Shown: positions 1 to 11,118 of the stretch, in pieces
Layout of the letters: the number at the start of each line of letters is the position of its first letter
Numbering within the stretch: the first letter of the stretch is position 1
Position numbers and translations under genes: made by a program
Notes under the pieces: model-generated
What the model was told of the DNA's origin: nothing
The model's database searches: none
What the model saw: the letters and a program-made list of their open reading frames with translations, nothing else
NCBI RefSeq assembly: GCF_002994615.1
Contig: NZ_PVNK01000169.1
Span: 1-56,272 of the forward strand
Direction of reading: 5' to 3'
DNA length: 56,272 nt
Source of the DNA: Enhygromyxa salina
Lineage (GTDB): Bacteria; Myxococcota_A; Polyangia; Nannocystales; Nannocystaceae

Positions 1-1773
1 GCCCGCTCCGGGGGCCCCGGTCCCGCCGCGACCAAACCCACCCGAACCGCGACCGCCAGGCGCGACGACCGGCCCGCGCGGACCCTCGGGGGCCGACGCG
101 CTGCCCGGGCTGGGTTCGGCGGGCCCAGGTGGCGGCCGCGTCGGGCCCTCGGGCGTCGCGGACATGCCCGCGCCCTCGCCCCCGCGGCGCAGCTGCTCGG
201 TCTGGCCCTCACCCGCGGCGCCGACCGGGTTTGGCGAGCCATCGTTGCGGATCAGCGCGCGGGGCTGCTCGCTCTCGTGCGAGCCGCCGCCGCCGTGCAG
301 ATGCACCTCGGAGTGCGCGTCGGGGATGTCGCCAGCGCCCGCGTTGTCGAGGATGTAGGGCTGGGCGCCGAAGGTCCCGCACGCGCGCTCGTTGCGGTGA
401 AAGGCCCAGTGCATGTAGATCTTGCCGTTGCCGCTGCGGATCGACTTGGGCGGGTTGGGGTACGGCCCGGTTGCGAACACGACCTCGCGCGCGGCCGCGT
501 CGAACGAAGAGTTGCCCGAGTGGTGGACGGTCCGGACCTTGTCGACCGTGCCGTCGCCGTTGAGCACGATCTCGACCTTGGTCCACAGGTTGAGATCGTT
601 GAGCGGGTGGCTCGCGGGGCGGCTGTCGAGGGCCTCGAGGTAGCCGAAGCCCCAGGCCTCGTGGATGCCCCGGTGCATCGCGGCGATGTAGCGGGCGAAG
701 GGGTGCTTGCGCGAGTTGAGGGCGGTCTGATTGCCGACCTTGACCTCGGGCACCATGTTCTCGAGCGGCGACTGGTAGGCCTTGCGCGCGTCGTCCCACA
801 TGCCCTCGTTCTTGCTCAGCTCGAGGGACTCGACGTTGCGGGGCGCGTTGCGGTCTTCGCCGAACACCGCGTCCATCTCGCGCTGGGACAGCTTGAACTG
901 ATAGCGCGGGTCCCGGCGCATGATCTTGGCCTGCTGATCGCGCGGGAGCACGCTGGCCGACTCGAGCTGCGCGACCTCGACGACGCCATCTTCGGCCTCG
1001 ATCGCCAGCTCTTCACGGGCCTCCATCGCCTCGCTGTGCTCGAGCGGGGCGAGCTCGCGGGTTGCGAGCATCGACTCGGGCTTGGGATCGTCTTGCTGGG
1101 GCCGCAGCTCCTGCTCTTCGGGCCGCACGTCGGGGGCCTGACGCGCGACCGCGCTGCGCTGGGTCTCGGTCTGGCGGATCTCGTCTTCGGCCGCGGTGCC
1201 CCGCTCGGGGTTCTCGCTGGGCTCGACCTGGCTGGCCTGGGCCTCGAGCGCGTCCTGGCTGAGGTTGGTGATCTCGGCCCGGGTCTGCTCGGTGACCTTG
1301 CGATCGATGTTGGACAGGTAGTCGGCGTCTTCGTTGGTCTCGCTGTCGTCGAACTCGTCGAGCTGCTCGACCATCTTCATGTTGTTGAGGTCGAGCTCGA
1401 CCTCCTGCGGGAGCTCGTCCTCGGGCTCTTCGGGGGCCGGCTCGGGCTCGGGCTCCGGTTCGGGCTCGAGCTCCGGCTCCGGCTCGGGCTCGGGCTCGAC
1501 GAGCTTCCAGTCCGGCGGCTCGGGCTTGGGCTCCTCTTCGATCTCGGGCTCGAGCTCCGGCTCCAACTCGGGGGGCAGCGGCTCCGGCTCGGTCAGCTCG
1601 ACGATCAGCAGCTCTTCTTGTTTGGGCTCGAAGGGCTCGGTCTCGAGCATCGTGACCGCGCCGCCGACGACGGCGAAGTTGGCCACGCTCGACAGCAGCA
1701 ACAACCCAATCGCCACAGCGATGGGTACGCCGCGGCGACGAGATGAGAGCTGCTGTGAGACCCGGTGGGCCAC
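1..1773 (-). CDS. TonB-like energy transducer, C-terminus cut by window edge
   Basis: Likely a periplasm-spanning energy transducer of the TonB family. The frame is open for 591 codons from a GTG at 1773 to the window edge with no stop. Residues about 15-40 form one hydrophobic membrane anchor after a short Arg-rich N-terminus. A Glu/Pro-rich rod follows (runs of EPEPEP from roughly residue 50 to 140), then a Gln/Glu-rich helical stretch. Around residues 355-480 there is a TonB C-domain-like region, with a helix ending HEAWGFGYLEAL, then VEIVLNGDGTVDKV and FDAAAREVVF. Unusually, it continues with a Gly/Pro-rich tail of more than 100 residues, so the TonB domain is not terminal. Start choice rests on the membrane segment following directly; no strong Shine-Dalgarno is seen. 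The partner receptor is not in the window. Confidence 0.75.
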   Translation of the reverse strand, partial: MAHRVSQQLSSRRRGVPIAVAIGLLLLSSVANFAVVGGAVTMLETEPFEPKQEELLIVELTEPEPLPPELEPELEPEIEEEPKPEPPDWKLVEPEPEPEPELEPEPEPEPEPAPEEPEDELPQEVELDLNNMKMVEQLDEFDDSETNEDADYLSNIDRKVTEQTRAEITNLSQDALEAQASQVEPSENPERGTAAEDEIRQTETQRSAVARQAPDVRPEEQELRPQQDDPKPESMLATRELAPLEHSEAMEAREELAIEAEDGVVEVAQLESASVLPRDQQAKIMRRDPRYQFKLSQREMDAVFGEDRNAPRNVESLELSKNEGMWDDARKAYQSPLENMVPEVKVGNQTALNSRKHPFARYIAAMHRGIHEAWGFGYLEALDSRPASHPLNDLNLWTKVEIVLNGDGTVDKVRTVHHSGNSSFDAAAREVVFATGPYPNPPKSIRSGNGKIYMHWAFHRNERACGTFGAQPYILDNAGAGDIPDAHSEVHLHGGGGSHESEQPRALIRNDGSPNPVGAAGEGQTEQLRRGGEGAGMSATPEGPTRPPPGPAEPSPGSASAPEGPRGPVVAPGGRGSGGFGRGGTGAPGAG

Positions 1774-1918
1774 GCCTGAGACTAGCAGGGAAGCCCATGG
1801 TCGACCTCCGCGCCAGTGCTGGGACGCACGTCGCCCCAAACCGGTGCAGACCGGCTAGCGACGCCTTCCCCGGAGGTCGGATGCGCCCCGGACGCCGGAT
1901 TGGGCGCCGGGCGGGCGT

Positions 1919-2575
1919 TCAGTGCATGCGGCGGTAGACGCCGACGACCTTGCCGACGATGTCGATCGCTCGAAACTCGGACCGATGGACGTAGATCGGA
2001 GACATGGTGGCGTTGGCCGGCTGAAGGCGCACACGGTCGCCCTCGTGGAAGATGCGCTTGCAGGTCGCCTCACCCTCGATCATCGCGACGACGATCTCGC
2101 CGTTTTCGGCGGTCGACTGCTTGCGAACGAAGATGTAGTCGCCGTCGTAGATCCCGTCGTCGATCATCGAGTCGCCGCGGATCACGAGCCCGAAGACCTC
2201 CTTCGAGGGCGCCTTGCCGACGAAGAAGCGATCCACGGTCACGCGGTCGGAGATGTTCTCCTGGGCGAGGATCGGCTGACCAGCAGCGACCTGACCGACG
2301 ATCGGGATCGAGATCTTGGCGTCGTCGAGATCCACGGGACGCAGCGCGCGACTCTTGAGCTCCTCGCGGACGAGGTAGCCCTTGCGCTCGAGCGCCTTGA
2401 GGTGGTCGTTGACGCCGTTCGTGGAGCGGATGCCCATGTGCTCGCCGATCTCCCGAAGGGTCGGCGGATACCCGCGCTCGTCGAGGCAGTAGGTGATAAA
2501 ATCGAGCGCTTCGCGCTGCCGTGCGGTGAGTGGCTGTCGCACTGTCTTCCCCCAGGGTTGGCCAGGCCTCGACAT
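1919..2575 (-). CDS. lexA: LexA SOS repressor
   Basis: Self-cleaving repressor of the DNA-damage (SOS) regulon. The N-terminal winged helix (LTARQREALDF onward, with RSTNGVNDHLKALERKGY as recognition region) is followed by the S24 peptidase domain. The Ala-Gly cleavage bond lies in GQVAAGQP, the catalytic Ser in RGDSM, and the catalytic Lys in TCKRIF. From the ATG at 2575 the protein is 218 aa; a GTG at 2542, closely preceded by GGGGGAAG, would give 207 aa and is also plausible. A longer in-frame start at 2650 would run through the candidate LexA box and is rejected. Autoregulation is expected because a LexA-box-like site lies upstream. Confidence 0.95.
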   Translation of the reverse strand: MSRPGQPWGKTVRQPLTARQREALDFITYCLDERGYPPTLREIGEHMGIRSTNGVNDHLKALERKGYLVREELKSRALRPVDLDDAKISIPIVGQVAAGQPILAQENISDRVTVDRFFVGKAPSKEVFGLVIRGDSMIDDGIYDGDYIFVRKQSTAENGEIVVAMIEGEATCKRIFHEGDRVRLQPANATMSPIYVHRSEFRAIDIVGKVVGVYRRMH

Positions 2576-2648
2576 GAGACCTGATCGCGGGGCCGGCTCC
2601 GTGTGCGGAGGTCCGGCTGGGATCGAGCCAAGCGCACAAGCGCTCAGC

Positions 2649-2665
2649 ACTGAACATGTGTATGG
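2649..2665 (-). promoter_or_regulatory. candidate LexA operator upstream of lexA
   Basis: On the minus strand the 17 bases read CCATACACATGTTCAGT, matching about 14 of 17 positions of the Myxococcus LexA motif as I remember it (CTRHAMRYBYGTTCAGS). The site lies about 75 bp upstream of the lexA start, consistent with autoregulation. It could also act on the divergent gene at 2778. The match was judged by eye. Confidence 0.5.
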
Positions 2666-2777
2666 AATGTCGCGGTCGAGGTCAAGCCGTCGAGAGGTCG
2701 CGTGCCCCGTCGGTCGGTCGGTCGGCCAAGTTGCCGAGAACTGGCGAACGACGGCGCAGACGTAGGATGCTGGATGA

Positions 2778-3356
2778 GTGGGCAGGGGAGCAAAAAATCA
2801 CCGATTTCGGCCGGGCTCGGAGATCGGCCCCTCGGCGGGCCGGGAGACCGATCCCCGGGCTCCGGGTGAGCGACGAGGCAAGCGAGACCGCCGGGATCCA
2901 CGCGGGGCCGATCGCCATGGTGGGGTCGAGCGCCGCCGCGGGCCCCGCCGAGCGACCGACCTCGGGGTCCCGGTCTGGCGCAACCCGCTGGCGCTCGTGG
3001 TGGCTGTCGGCCTCGGCGTCGGGGCCAGCCTCGCGCTCGGGTCGCAGGCGCCCGCGCCGAGCGGGGTTCAAGACGCGGAGCTCGCTCCCGCGCCCCCGGT
3101 CGATCCCGACGCGCTCGCGGGCGTCCAAGCCCTGCGCGACGAAGCTCAGGCCTTGACCCCCGCGCAGGTCGAGCTCGACGAGGCGACTCACGAGCGCTGG
3201 ATGCCCCGGGTCGCCAGGATCGAGCAGGCCCTCGACGACCCCGCGACGCCCGAAGCGATCCGGGCCGAGCTCCAGGCGACGATCGCGGCCTTGGAGTGTG
3301 TCGGCGTGCTGACGTCGAGCGGCACGCCGACCTGTGTCACAATTGGTCCACAATGA
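2778..3356 (+). CDS. membrane-anchored hypothetical protein
   Basis: A frame of 192 codons with a charged, Arg-rich N-terminal third, one hydrophobic segment (NPLALVVAVGLGVGASLALG, about residues 69-88), and a C-terminal part of about 100 residues rich in Ala and acidic residues that is predicted to be extracytoplasmic and helical. I do not recognise the family. The start is a GTG; the N-terminal 60 residues are low in order, and a later start is possible. The stop overlaps the ATG of the next gene by 4 bp (ATGA), so the two are likely translated together. The gene is divergent from lexA and could share its operator. Confidence 0.55.
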   Translation: MGRGAKNHRFRPGSEIGPSAGRETDPRAPGERRGKRDRRDPRGADRHGGVERRRGPRRATDLGVPVWRNPLALVVAVGLGVGASLALGSQAPAPSGVQDAELAPAPPVDPDALAGVQALRDEAQALTPAQVELDEATHERWMPRVARIEQALDDPATPEAIRAELQATIAALECVGVLTSSGTPTCVTIGPQ

Positions 3357-3529
3357 GGCAGCTACTCGTTCGCGCAATCATCACCGGCTTCGGCCTTCGC
3401 ATCGGCTCGGAGCTGGCCAAGTTCGTCGCCCATCGGGTGCTGCCCGAGGAGGACGACAACAAGAGCAAGGATGACACCGAGGAGGACGACTCGCTCGGGA
3501 GCGTCAGCGCCGACCCTCCGAATCTTTAG
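3353..3529 (+). CDS. small membrane-associated hypothetical protein
   Basis: A 58-residue protein starting at the ATG that overlaps the upstream stop (ATGA). It begins with a basic amphipathic/hydrophobic helix (MRQLLVRAIITGFGLRIGSE) and ends in a strongly acidic tail (EEDDNKSKDDTEEDD). No family recognised. The overlap with the preceding single-pass membrane protein suggests they act together. It precedes a hairpin terminator at 3620-3640. Confidence 0.6.
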   Translation: MRQLLVRAIITGFGLRIGSELAKFVAHRVLPEEDDNKSKDDTEEDDSLGSVSADPPNL

Positions 3530-3619
3530 GCCGAGAGCCAGGCCTGCCAGGCCTACGGTTGGGCCGAGAGCTAGTACGAGCCGAGGGGGTGAGCGGAGGG
3601 GCCTTCGCCGCCGCAGCGA

Positions 3620-3640
3620 GGGGCCTTTTTGAAAGGCCCC
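3620..3640. terminator. bidirectional hairpin between convergent genes
   Basis: Perfect 9-bp stem GGGGCCTTT / AAAGGCCCC with a 3-nt loop. It lies between the plus-strand gene ending at 3529 and the minus-strand gene ending at 3662. T and A residues are part of the stem rather than a long U tail, so termination strength is uncertain. Confidence 0.6.
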
Positions 3641-3661
3641 TTGAAGACGAGTACGAAAAGG

Positions 3662-4156
3662 CTAGGCAGGCTCGCCGTCGCCGTTCGCCTCGGCCTTGTC
3701 CTGGGCGGCCGCCTTGCCGGGCTTGGCCGCCTCTTCCTTCTTGGCCGCGCGGGCCTCTTTCCTCGACGGGCGCGCGTCTTCGTGGCCGACCTTGGTGTCG
3801 CTGGTCCGGACCTCGGGCTCGATCCGGCCGCTGTCGTCGCGGCGAAAGCGGATCTCGGTCTTCATCTCGATGACGAGGCCCGAGACGATCTCTTGCATGA
3901 GGTCGGCGGCGTCCATCTTGTCGAGGAAGCCGCGGACCTCGTGCGAGATCATCCGGACCAGCTCCTCTTTGGTGCCCTGAGCCACCCCGGTGACCAGACC
4001 CTGGCCGCGCTTGAACGCTGCGCTCGAGTCGCCCCAGATGCTGGAGATCAACGAGTCTCCGAGGCGACGAAAGGAGCGGTCGCGCTCGTCGCCCGGCTCG
4101 GTTTGCTCTCGTGCGTCGGGGGCGCGTTCGTCCCCGGATTCCTCGTTGTCGGCCAC
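3662..4156 (-). CDS. small charged hypothetical protein
   Basis: A 164-residue protein with an acidic disordered N-terminus (about 1-28), a helical central region (about residues 29-105, with ELVRMISHEVRGFLDKMDAA and LMQEIVSGLVIEMKTEIRF), and a Lys/Ala/Glu-rich C-terminal tail typical of a flexible linker or nucleic-acid-binding tail. There is no signal peptide or membrane span. I recognise the style from myxobacterial proteomes but not a named family. It converges on the 3353-3529 gene and is divergent from the thermonuclease gene at 4230. Confidence 0.6.
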   Translation of the reverse strand: MADNEESGDERAPDAREQTEPGDERDRSFRRLGDSLISSIWGDSSAAFKRGQGLVTGVAQGTKEELVRMISHEVRGFLDKMDAADLMQEIVSGLVIEMKTEIRFRRDDSGRIEPEVRTSDTKVGHEDARPSRKEARAAKKEEAAKPGKAAAQDKAEANGDGEPA

Positions 4157-4229
4157 CGGAGCACGCTAGCCCGCTTGCGGATCGGTTTCCAGCCTGGTCA
4201 TCGGCCGGGGACTCGGGCACAACCGCCTG

Positions 4230-4808
4230 GTGCGATCGCTTCGCTCCCACTGTTTGAGTCTGCTGCTCGCGAGCGTCGCGCTCTCGTCGGTGGGTTGCCT
4301 CGGCTTCGGCGGCCCGCTCCTGCCCGAGACCGACGGGGGCGACGACGAGGCGTCCGAGAGCGACTCGGGCACGGGCTCGGAGACCACCGAGCACCCCTGC
4401 GGCCCGACCTCGGGCGTCGTCGAGCGCGTGATCGACGGTGACACGATGGTGCTCGAGTCCGGAGATCGCGTCCGTTACATCCTTGTGAACACGCCGGAAA
4501 TTACTGATGGCAAAAACGAGTGCTGGGGGTCGCAGGCCAGCGATTACAACTCGATGCAAGTGCTCGGCCGCACGGTGACGATCGAGTACGACCAGGAGTG
4601 CAGGGACCAGTACGGGCGACTGCTGGGCTACGTCAGCGTCGAGGATCTAGAGATCAACCGTGCGCTGCTCGAAAACGGCTTCGCCTGCATCCTCCACATC
4701 TCTCCGAACGGCGACTCGCGCCTGGCTGAGTACCAGGCGCTCGAGAACGAGGCCAAAACGGCCGAGATCGGGATGTGGGGCGCGTGCGCGACGGTCAGCT
4801 GTGACTAG
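4230..4808 (+). CDS. thermonuclease-like (SNase) lipoprotein
   Basis: Exported nuclease tethered to a membrane. Start is GTG. A signal peptide ends in a lipobox (SSVGC, Cys23), then an acidic Ser/Asp/Gly linker to about residue 55, then a staphylococcal-nuclease domain (about 60-185). Key residues of the family are present: the Asp of VIDGDT, the Arg in VRYILVNTPE (equivalent to Arg35), the Glu of TPE (Glu43), and the Arg of YGRLLGYV (Arg87). The Asp normally found as DTPE is Asn here. Four to five Cys in the domain suggest disulfides. Likely role: extracellular degradation of DNA/RNA, for nutrition or predation (inference). Confidence 0.88.
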   Translation: MRSLRSHCLSLLLASVALSSVGCLGFGGPLLPETDGGDDEASESDSGTGSETTEHPCGPTSGVVERVIDGDTMVLESGDRVRYILVNTPEITDGKNECWGSQASDYNSMQVLGRTVTIEYDQECRDQYGRLLGYVSVEDLEINRALLENGFACILHISPNGDSRLAEYQALENEAKTAEIGMWGACATVSCD

Positions 4809-4969
4809 CAGCCGCCTGGCTCCTCCTGGCGAGATCCTGCGATCGGCGCCGCGCGGGTCCGCGAGATCCCTGCGCTTTGCCCCACCTCGTGCCTGGGACC
4901 CCTGCCCATCTTTTGCTATGAGCGGAGCATCGCCTTGGGCGACGCCCGAGCTGAACTGACGATCTCCCC

Positions 4970-6409
4970 ATGACTACCCACTGGCTTCGTTCACTCGCTC
5001 TTCCCTCCGCGCTCCTCGGCCTCGCGCTGACCGGCCCCGGCTGCGTCGGCTTCATCAACGGCGACGACACGGCCGGCGACGCCGACACGACCGGCGACGC
5101 CGGCGACGGCGACGGCGACACCAACACCGGCGACGGCGACGGCGGGACCGGCACCGGCACCGGCACCGAGATGACGATCTACGAGATCCAGCAAGGCGGC
5201 GCCGACGGCAGCGTGGCCGCGGGCCTCCAGGTCAGCGTCAAGAGCGTGGTCGTCGTCTCCCCCGTCAACGCCGAGGACGGCCTGGTCTTCGTCGAGGAGC
5301 AGGGCGCGGGCGAGTGGTCGGGCATCTCGCTCTACCTGTGGGACGAGGTCGTGATGTCCACGGCCCTCCAGCCCGGCGACATCGTCGACCTCGTCGGCGA
5401 GTACACCGAGTTCTTCGACATGTCGCAGATCGTGATCAAGAACCCCGGCGACATCACGGTCGTCGGCAGCGTCGGGCTCGACGAGCTGCCCGGCCCCGAC
5501 GTGGTCAACGCCGCCGACGTCGCCCGCGACAACCCGGCCGCCGAGTCGTGGGAGGGCGTGCGCGTGCGCATCAACGACGCGGTCATCGAGGAGGCCAACG
5601 ACGGCTTCGGCCAGTACCTGCTCGCCGGCAACGCGCTGGTCGGCAACGCCTTCGTCGACCCCCTGCCCGACGTCGCCAACATGGGCAGCTACGCCGCGAT
5701 CACGGGCTCGCTCCACTACAGCTTCGACGAGTTCAAGCTCCAGCCCGCGTCCGCGGACGACCTCGACACCTACATGGGCCCGCCGACCCCGATGGAGGAC
5801 ACGGCGATCTACGACATCCGCCAGGGCATGGTCCCCCAAGACACCCTGGTCCTGGTCGAGAACGTGGTCGTGAGCTCGGGCTTCACCTGGAGCGACTCGA
5901 GCGAGGCCTCGTTCTTCGTCCAGGAGCCCGACGGCGGCGCGTTCTCGGGCATTCAGGTCCACCTCGGCGACATGTCCGGGCTTCAGATCGCGCCCGGCGA
6001 CGACGTGACGATCGTCGGGACCTACGAAGAGTTCTTCGACATGAGCCAGCTCGTGGTCCCCGACGCCTCGGGCGTCACCGTCAACGGCAGCGGCCCCGGG
6101 CCCGCGCCCGAGGTCATCGCCGACCCCGCGACGATCGCCAACGGCGGCTCGATGACCGAGGACTGGGAGAGCGTGCTCGTGCAGGTCGAGGACGTGACCG
6201 TGACCAACGAGAACCCCGACGCGCCCGACGAGTTCGGCGAGTTCGAGATCACCGGGGGCCTCCGAGTCGACGACCTGTTCTTCTCCTTCGACAACTGGAT
6301 GAAGCCGGCGATGGGCGCCAACTACACCTCGATCACCGGGGTCCTCGTCTACAACTTCAGCAACTACAAGCTCGAACCACGCGACGGCGCCGATCTGGTC
6401 TCCAACTGA
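4970..6409 (+). CDS. lipoprotein with two OB-like domains
   Basis: A 479-residue secreted protein. Signal peptide to Cys25 (weak lipobox TGPGC), a GD/GT-rich linker to about residue 65, then two homologous units of about 200 residues (about 68-270 and 280-479). Each begins IYxIxQG, carries a hydrophobic strand then PGDxVxxVGxYxEFFDMSQxVI, and ends in an xYTSITGxLxYxFxxxKLxPRxxxDL strand set. The pattern matches the OB-fold-like domains that accompany secreted nucleases and 5'-nucleotidases, but no nuclease domain is present here. The amidohydrolase at 8000 carries the same domain once. The preceding gene is a nuclease lipoprotein. Confidence 0.75.
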   Translation: MTTHWLRSLALPSALLGLALTGPGCVGFINGDDTAGDADTTGDAGDGDGDTNTGDGDGGTGTGTGTEMTIYEIQQGGADGSVAAGLQVSVKSVVVVSPVNAEDGLVFVEEQGAGEWSGISLYLWDEVVMSTALQPGDIVDLVGEYTEFFDMSQIVIKNPGDITVVGSVGLDELPGPDVVNAADVARDNPAAESWEGVRVRINDAVIEEANDGFGQYLLAGNALVGNAFVDPLPDVANMGSYAAITGSLHYSFDEFKLQPASADDLDTYMGPPTPMEDTAIYDIRQGMVPQDTLVLVENVVVSSGFTWSDSSEASFFVQEPDGGAFSGIQVHLGDMSGLQIAPGDDVTIVGTYEEFFDMSQLVVPDASGVTVNGSGPGPAPEVIADPATIANGGSMTEDWESVLVQVEDVTVTNENPDAPDEFGEFEITGGLRVDDLFFSFDNWMKPAMGANYTSITGVLVYNFSNYKLEPRDGADLVSN

Positions 6410-6420
6410 GGACGACCCTC

Positions 6421-7983
6421 ATGCGCCACCTCGCCCGGCCCACCTCTCGCCTCACCGCGGTCCTCGCGGTCTCCCTCCTCGGCTGCACTCAACCCAGCTC
6501 GAACGACAGCGCGACCTCGATCGCCGCGACCCTCGAGGCCGGCACCAGCGACGACGACAACGACGGGACCGAGGGCGGCTGCGAGAGCGACGCCGAGTGC
6601 GAGGGCAACCCCAACGGGCCGGTCTGCGACGAGGCCGACGGCATGTGCTACCCCGAGTGCGAGCCCGGCGACGCTGGCGAGTGCTACGAGGGCCCGCCCG
6701 GGACCGCCGGCGTCGGAGCCTGCGCGGCCGGCTCGCGGACCTGCAGCGAGGACGGCATCTGGGGTCCGTGCCTGAGCCAGACCCTGCCGGAGGACGAGGT
6801 CTGCGGCAACGACATCGACGAGGACTGCGACGGCAGCCTGGTCGACGTCGACCAGGACGGCGACGGCTGGGGCACCTGCGACGGCGACTGCTGCGACGAC
6901 GAGGTCATCGGCTGCATCGACGCCCACCTCGTCAACCCCGGGGCCTTCGAGGTCCCCGACAACCAGATCGACGACGACTGCGACGGCGAGATCGACGAGC
7001 CCGAGCCGAGCTGCGACGGGGACCTGGCCAGCGACTCGAGCGACGCCCTCGACTACGCCGCGGCCATGGAGCTGTGCCAGACGACGGTCCAGGACCCGCC
7101 GCTGGCCGAGCGCCGCTGGGGCGTGATCTCGGCCGAGCTCACCCTCGCCAACGGCGAGAACATGCCGCTCCCGGTTCAGCGCTCGATCCGGCCCGCGTTC
7201 GGCGACGGCATCGGCCCGAGCGGCGGCGACAGCCTCGTGGTCCTGTCGAGCGGCAACGCGGCCGCGCCCGGCCAGACCTCACCGAACTTCGCCGACTTCG
7301 AGGGCGGCCAGAACCTGGGCACGACCGTGCCCGCGCCCGAAGACTGGATCGCGGCCAACGGCGGCGAGTTCCCGGCCTCGTGCGACGACGTCAACCCGAC
7401 CGCCAACACCGACGCCAACGACTCGGTCATGCTCACGCTGCGCGTGCGGGTCCCGACCAACGCGCGCTCGTTCACGACCCGGATGTTCTTCTTCACCGCC
7501 GAGTACCCCGAGTGGGTCTGCAGTGAGTACAACGACTTCTTCGTCGCGCTGATCGACAGCGACTCGAGCGACAACCCGAGCGACAAGAACATCGCCGTCT
7601 ACGACGACGGCCAGGACCTGTGGCCGGTCGGGCTCAACATCCTCAAGACCGCGCCGGGTCTGTTTCGGGTCTGCCAGAGCGGCAACGTCGGCTGCCAGGG
7701 CGATCTGCCCCAGGAGTTCTACGACTGCCCCGACGGACCCGCGCTCCTGGCCGGGACCGGCTTCGACGCGATCGACGGGGCCAACTCCTGCAACGGCAAC
7801 AACTTTCCGGTCGGCGGCGGCACGGGCTGGCTCGAGCTGTCGGGCAACGTCGAGCCCGGCGAGGACATGGACATTCGCTTCGCGGTCTGGGACGCGGGCG
7901 GGCACCTGTTCGACGCGCTCGTGCTCCTCGACGACTGGCGCTGGTCCCTCGACGCGGCCTCGCCCGGCGTCAGCACCCCTTAG
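6421..7983 (+). CDS. choice-of-anchor-L-like lipoprotein with metal-binding motif
   Basis: A 520-residue exported protein; ATG 11 bp after the upstream stop. Lipobox SLLGC (Cys22), then an acidic linker. A Cys-rich part (about 55-200) includes the MopE-type putative metal-binding motif (CGNDIDEDCDG; DQDGDGW; NQIDDDCDGEID). A long domain (about 215-515) contains a choice-of-anchor-L-like core (SVMLTLRVRVPTNARSF, FFFTAEYPEWVCSEYNDFFV) found in surface adhesin-like proteins. It probably forms a calcium-binding surface protein. An internal frame reading into it from 5314 is not used: the lipoprotein signal fixes the start at 6421. Confidence 0.75.
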   Translation: MRHLARPTSRLTAVLAVSLLGCTQPSSNDSATSIAATLEAGTSDDDNDGTEGGCESDAECEGNPNGPVCDEADGMCYPECEPGDAGECYEGPPGTAGVGACAAGSRTCSEDGIWGPCLSQTLPEDEVCGNDIDEDCDGSLVDVDQDGDGWGTCDGDCCDDEVIGCIDAHLVNPGAFEVPDNQIDDDCDGEIDEPEPSCDGDLASDSSDALDYAAAMELCQTTVQDPPLAERRWGVISAELTLANGENMPLPVQRSIRPAFGDGIGPSGGDSLVVLSSGNAAAPGQTSPNFADFEGGQNLGTTVPAPEDWIAANGGEFPASCDDVNPTANTDANDSVMLTLRVRVPTNARSFTTRMFFFTAEYPEWVCSEYNDFFVALIDSDSSDNPSDKNIAVYDDGQDLWPVGLNILKTAPGLFRVCQSGNVGCQGDLPQEFYDCPDGPALLAGTGFDAIDGANSCNGNNFPVGGGTGWLELSGNVEPGEDMDIRFAVWDAGGHLFDALVLLDDWRWSLDAASPGVSTP

Positions 7984-7999
7984 GACACTTCATTTCATC

Positions 8000-10597
<2,598 letters not shown>

Positions 10598-10918
10598 GAG
10601 GGCCACGGAGGCGATCGCTAGGCCCACCCCAGCCCACCGGGTCCATCGCGTGTGTCGACTCCCGTTCCTGGGTCGTTTCTCGAAGTGCGCGAGTCTTTTC
10701 GCAGCCTGTGGAATGTGTTAAAGGGGCCGGCGCGTCTGCGAGGCAAGGTCCCGCACCGTGTTCTACCCCCCGCTTGGGGCTTCTTTCTGCAACTTGCGCC
10801 TATCTCGCCCGTCCCCGACTGAGCAAGATCTCCGACAAGCACCTACATCTGCTACTTTGTAGGTGAATCTCCTCCAGCGTGGTAACTCACGGGCGTCCCC
10901 CAAATCGGAGCAGAAACG
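10598..10918. promoter_or_regulatory. intergenic region with an inverted repeat
   Basis: 321 bp without a convincing gene. It contains a perfect 8-bp inverted repeat CACCTACA / TGTAGGTG (10840-10847 and 10858-10865) separated by 10 nt, located 54-79 bp upstream of the small membrane peptide at 10919. The spacing resembles an operator for a dimeric regulator or a small RNA hairpin. Confidence 0.45.
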
Positions 10919-11011
10919 ATGATCCTCGCATACATCGGCAACATCACCGCCGCCCTCGTCTCCATCGGCCTTCTCGTCGGCACCCTCCGCTTCACGCGCC
11001 GGGCCACCTGA
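10919..11011 (+). CDS. small single-pass membrane peptide (30 aa)
   Basis: ATG preceded by CGGAG at an 8-nt spacing. The 30-residue product is one hydrophobic helix (ILAYIGNITAALVSIGLLVG) followed by a basic tail (RFTRRAT), the layout of a small inner-membrane protein with the C-terminus inside. An inverted repeat lies 54 bp upstream. No family recognised. It could be a regulatory membrane peptide or a toxin-like peptide; function not assignable. Confidence 0.45.
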   Translation: MILAYIGNITAALVSIGLLVGTLRFTRRAT

Positions 11012-11118
11012 GCCACCCAGCCTCCCCCACTCCCAGCCCGCTGATTTTTCAGCGGTCTGTCACTCGGTGATGCGGCTCACTGGTCTAAGCTAGAGCGACC
11101 GGCCCACCCGGTCGACTG

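Noticed and set aside
277..1746. Plus-strand frame of 489 codons opposite the TonB-like gene
   Set aside because: Shadow frame; the minus strand gives membrane anchor, Glu/Pro rod and TonB domain in one uninterrupted frame.
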